From Sulfuritalea sp. (GTDB lineage: Bacteria; Pseudomonadota; Gammaproteobacteria; Burkholderiales; Rhodocyclaceae): a stretch of DNA of 64,000 bases. The notes below the pieces were generated by a model. That model was not told the DNA's origin. It saw only the letters and a program-made list of their open reading frames with translations, and did not search any database. This document shows, piece after piece, positions 62,222-64,000 of the stretch. Every line of letters begins with the position of its first letter. Position 1 is the first letter of the stretch. The DNA lies in the NCBI GenBank assembly GCA_023229685.1, contig JALNYT010000004.1, forward strand, positions 1-64,000. The letters are read 5' to 3'. The position numbers and the translations under genes were made by a program.

Positions 62222-64000
62222 TGGCCAGGTTTCCATCCCGCATGCTGGCACGCTGCGCACTGGCGCTGATCTGCTTTGCGGCACTCGCCCTCTTCGCGGC
62301 AAAAACGCTGCGCGTCGAAACCGATTTCAGCGCATTCCTGCCGCCATCCGCCACACCGGAACAGCGTTTGCTGATATCGCAACTGCGCGATGGCCTGGTG
62401 TCGCGACTGATGCTCGTGGCCTTGCATGGTGCCGACGAAAAGACCCTGGCCCAGGCCAGCCGCGCGTTGGCGGAGAAGCTCGGCCACGCAGCCGAATTCG
62501 ACTACGCGCTCAATGGCAGCCTGGATCAATTCGCGGCGCAAGCCGAGGTGCTGATGCGCCATCGCTATGCACTGAGCCCGCAGATCAATGCACCGCATTT
62601 TTCCGCGCCGGCACTGCATGCCGCTCTCGTGGAGCAACTCGATCAACTTGCATCGCCTTTCGGCGTGCTGTCCAAAGCCACCCTGGCGCGCGACCCGACC
62701 GGCGAGTTCCTCGCCACGCTGCGCCAGCTCGATCCGGGCGCCATGCCGGCGCTGCGGCGGGGCGTGTGGTTCAGCGGCGACGGCAAGCGCGCATTTCTCA
62801 TCGCACAGACGCGCGCCCCCGGATTCGACAGCCTGCGTCAAGCCGAGGCGATCGCGAAAGTGCATGGCGCACTCGCCGCACTCTATCCGCAAGTGGCCGT
62901 CACCCTCACCGGGCCGGGTGTGTTCGCCGCCGAATCGCGGCGACTCATCGAAAGCGATGCCTTGAGGTTGAGCCTGTGCTCGGCATTGGTGATACTGGCG
63001 ATGCTGCTGTTCGTCTATCGTTCAGCCTTGCCTGTCGTGCTGGTGCTCACCCCGGTCGCGTTCGGATTGCTGATCGGCGTACTGGTGGTCCAGGCGCTGT
63101 TCGGGTCGGTGCATGCCGTTACGCTCGGCTTTTCCGCCACGCTCATTGGCGAGGCGGTCGACTATCCCAACTACCTGCTGCTCAATACCGCGCGCGGCGA
63201 AACGGCCCGCCGCGCCGCACAACGCATTGGCGGCACCTTGTTGCTCGCCGTGCTCACCACGGTCGCCAGCGCGCTGGCACTCACGCTGTCGAGTTTCACC
63301 GGACTCGCACAACTGGGAGTCCTCACCATGGTCGGTGTCATGGTAGCGGGTCTCACTACGCATCGCCTGCTGCCCTGGCTGCTCGGTGATCGGGTACTGG
63401 AATTTCGCCGCCTCGATGTGCCGACCGGTGCGAACATCGCCCGCGCCAGATGGCCGGGTGCAATCGCCGCGACCGCCACGCTGTGCGGTGCGCTGTGGTT
63501 GGGATATATGCATCCGGCCTGGTGGGAAACGGATCTGGCCAGCATCAGTCCCGTGCCTCCGCAAATGCGCGAACTCGATAGCCAATTGCGGCGCGAAATG
63601 GGTGCGCCGGAAGTGAGTTTCTTTGTCGCGAGTCGAGGCGCCAGCGAAGCCGCCGCACTCCAGGCCGGCGAAGAAATCCTGTCCGTGCTGCAACAGTGGA
63701 AGCAGGGAGGCCGTATCCGCAGCTACGACTCACCGGCCTGGTATCTGCCGGCGCCGGCCACCCAGGCAGCACGACTGCAGGCGCTACCGGACACGGCCGC
63801 GTTGCAGGAGAACCTGCTTGTGGCCTTGCGCGGCCTGCCTTTCCGCCCGGACGCCTTCACGCCATTTGTGCAAGACATTGCGGCGGCACGCATGGAGCCG
63901 CCAATGAATCGCGCCAGCTATGCCGGCACACCACTGGGTGCCAAGCTGAACGCACTGGTGATCGAACTCGAAGGCGAGTGGCTGGTGCTGACGCCGCTGG
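62221..64000 (+). CDS. MMPL/RND-superfamily exporter, cut by the right window edge
   Basis: The frame opens at GTG 62221 (VARFPSRMLARCALALICFA) after AGGTGCGCTA and stays open to the window end, about 593 codons. It has a first membrane helix, a large periplasmic domain (about 35-245), then helices with ALVILAMLLFVYRS, VVLVLTPVAFGLLIGVLVVQ and the family motif TLGFSATLIGEAVDYPNYLL (about 301-320). A second periplasmic domain follows. It probably exports or positions the polyene lipid. The C-terminal part is outside the window. Confidence 0.9.
   Translation, partial: MARFPSRMLARCALALICFAALALFAAKTLRVETDFSAFLPPSATPEQRLLISQLRDGLVSRLMLVALHGADEKTLAQASRALAEKLGHAAEFDYALNGSLDQFAAQAEVLMRHRYALSPQINAPHFSAPALHAALVEQLDQLASPFGVLSKATLARDPTGEFLATLRQLDPGAMPALRRGVWFSGDGKRAFLIAQTRAPGFDSLRQAEAIAKVHGALAALYPQVAVTLTGPGVFAAESRRLIESDALRLSLCSALVILAMLLFVYRSALPVVLVLTPVAFGLLIGVLVVQALFGSVHAVTLGFSATLIGEAVDYPNYLLLNTARGETARRAAQRIGGTLLLAVLTTVASALALTLSSFTGLAQLGVLTMVGVMVAGLTTHRLLPWLLGDRVLEFRRLDVPTGANIARARWPGAIAATATLCGALWLGYMHPAWWETDLASISPVPPQMRELDSQLRREMGAPEVSFFVASRGASEAAALQAGEEILSVLQQWKQGGRIRSYDSPAWYLPAPATQAARLQALPDTAALQENLLVALRGLPFRPDAFTPFVQDIAAARMEPPMNRASYAGTPLGAKLNALVIELEGEWLVLTPL

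Overview
The window looks like chromosome of a high-GC betaproteobacterium, most likely Rhodocyclales or a close relative. The evidence is the gene families (RdgC, GreB with a long acidic N-terminus, CcoG, NnrS, Fpr, NsrR, FumC/AcnA, CbbQ/NorQ with CbbO/NorD, aryl-polyene genes) and scattered CACAGAG-type intergenic hairpin repeats. No rRNA, tRNA, CRISPR array or prophage was seen.

Layout. 1-125: the end of an IS3-family element running off the left edge. 0.3-12.8 kb: housekeeping and cell-envelope genes (rdgC, two M48 proteases, an MFS permease, greB, the coupled moaC-ctaA pair, norQ/norD-type genes, an SDR, an RcnB/CigR-like protein and a LapA-domain protein). 12.9-13.7 kb: an SDR gene bracketed by intergenic repeats. 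13.7-19.0 kb: a minus-strand nitric-oxide and redox-repair gene set (DUF59/SufT-like, DUF2249, NnrS, Fpr, hemerythrin, CcoG, DUF3079), divergent from an NsrR-type regulator with two matching 23-bp palindromes between them. 19.0-23.5 kb: the TCA genes fumC and acnA.

23.5-45.8 kb is the most unusual part, a dense island of stress, redox and energy genes. It holds PPK2, a plasma-membrane-type H+-ATPase, a two-repeat DUF1566 protein, several very small proteins, a persulfide dioxygenase, an alternative oxidase coupled to a glucose/sorbosone-type dehydrogenase lipoprotein, a methanethiol methyltransferase-like protein, a cytochrome c peroxidase-like protein, an FMN reductase, a START-like/membrane fusion, a VIT-family transporter, an APH-like kinase with a HAD protein, a receiver domain fused to an MgtE Mg2+ channel, DUF1003, MarR, a DsrC-like protein without its terminal cysteine, and a Crp/Fnr regulator. 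Five promoter regions in this island carry the same palindrome (TGTGCG-N4-CGCACA and close variants), which suggests one undescribed regulon.

46.0-51.1 kb: htpG behind a clear heat-shock promoter, a DNA glycosylase and glgP. 51.1-57.8 kb: accessory genes separated by same-orientation copies of an intergenic repeat (an AT-rich orphan, a J-domain-like membrane protein, a TumE-type toxin-antitoxin pair), then FAH, TerB, a Cys-rich protein and a GspE/PilB ATPase. A second, truncated copy of the terB 3' end lies 2.9 kb away. 58.1 kb to the right edge: the start of an aryl-polyene-type cluster (ACP, COG4648 membrane protein, fused ligase-dehydratase, acyltransferase, LolA-like protein, MMPL exporter), cut by the window end.
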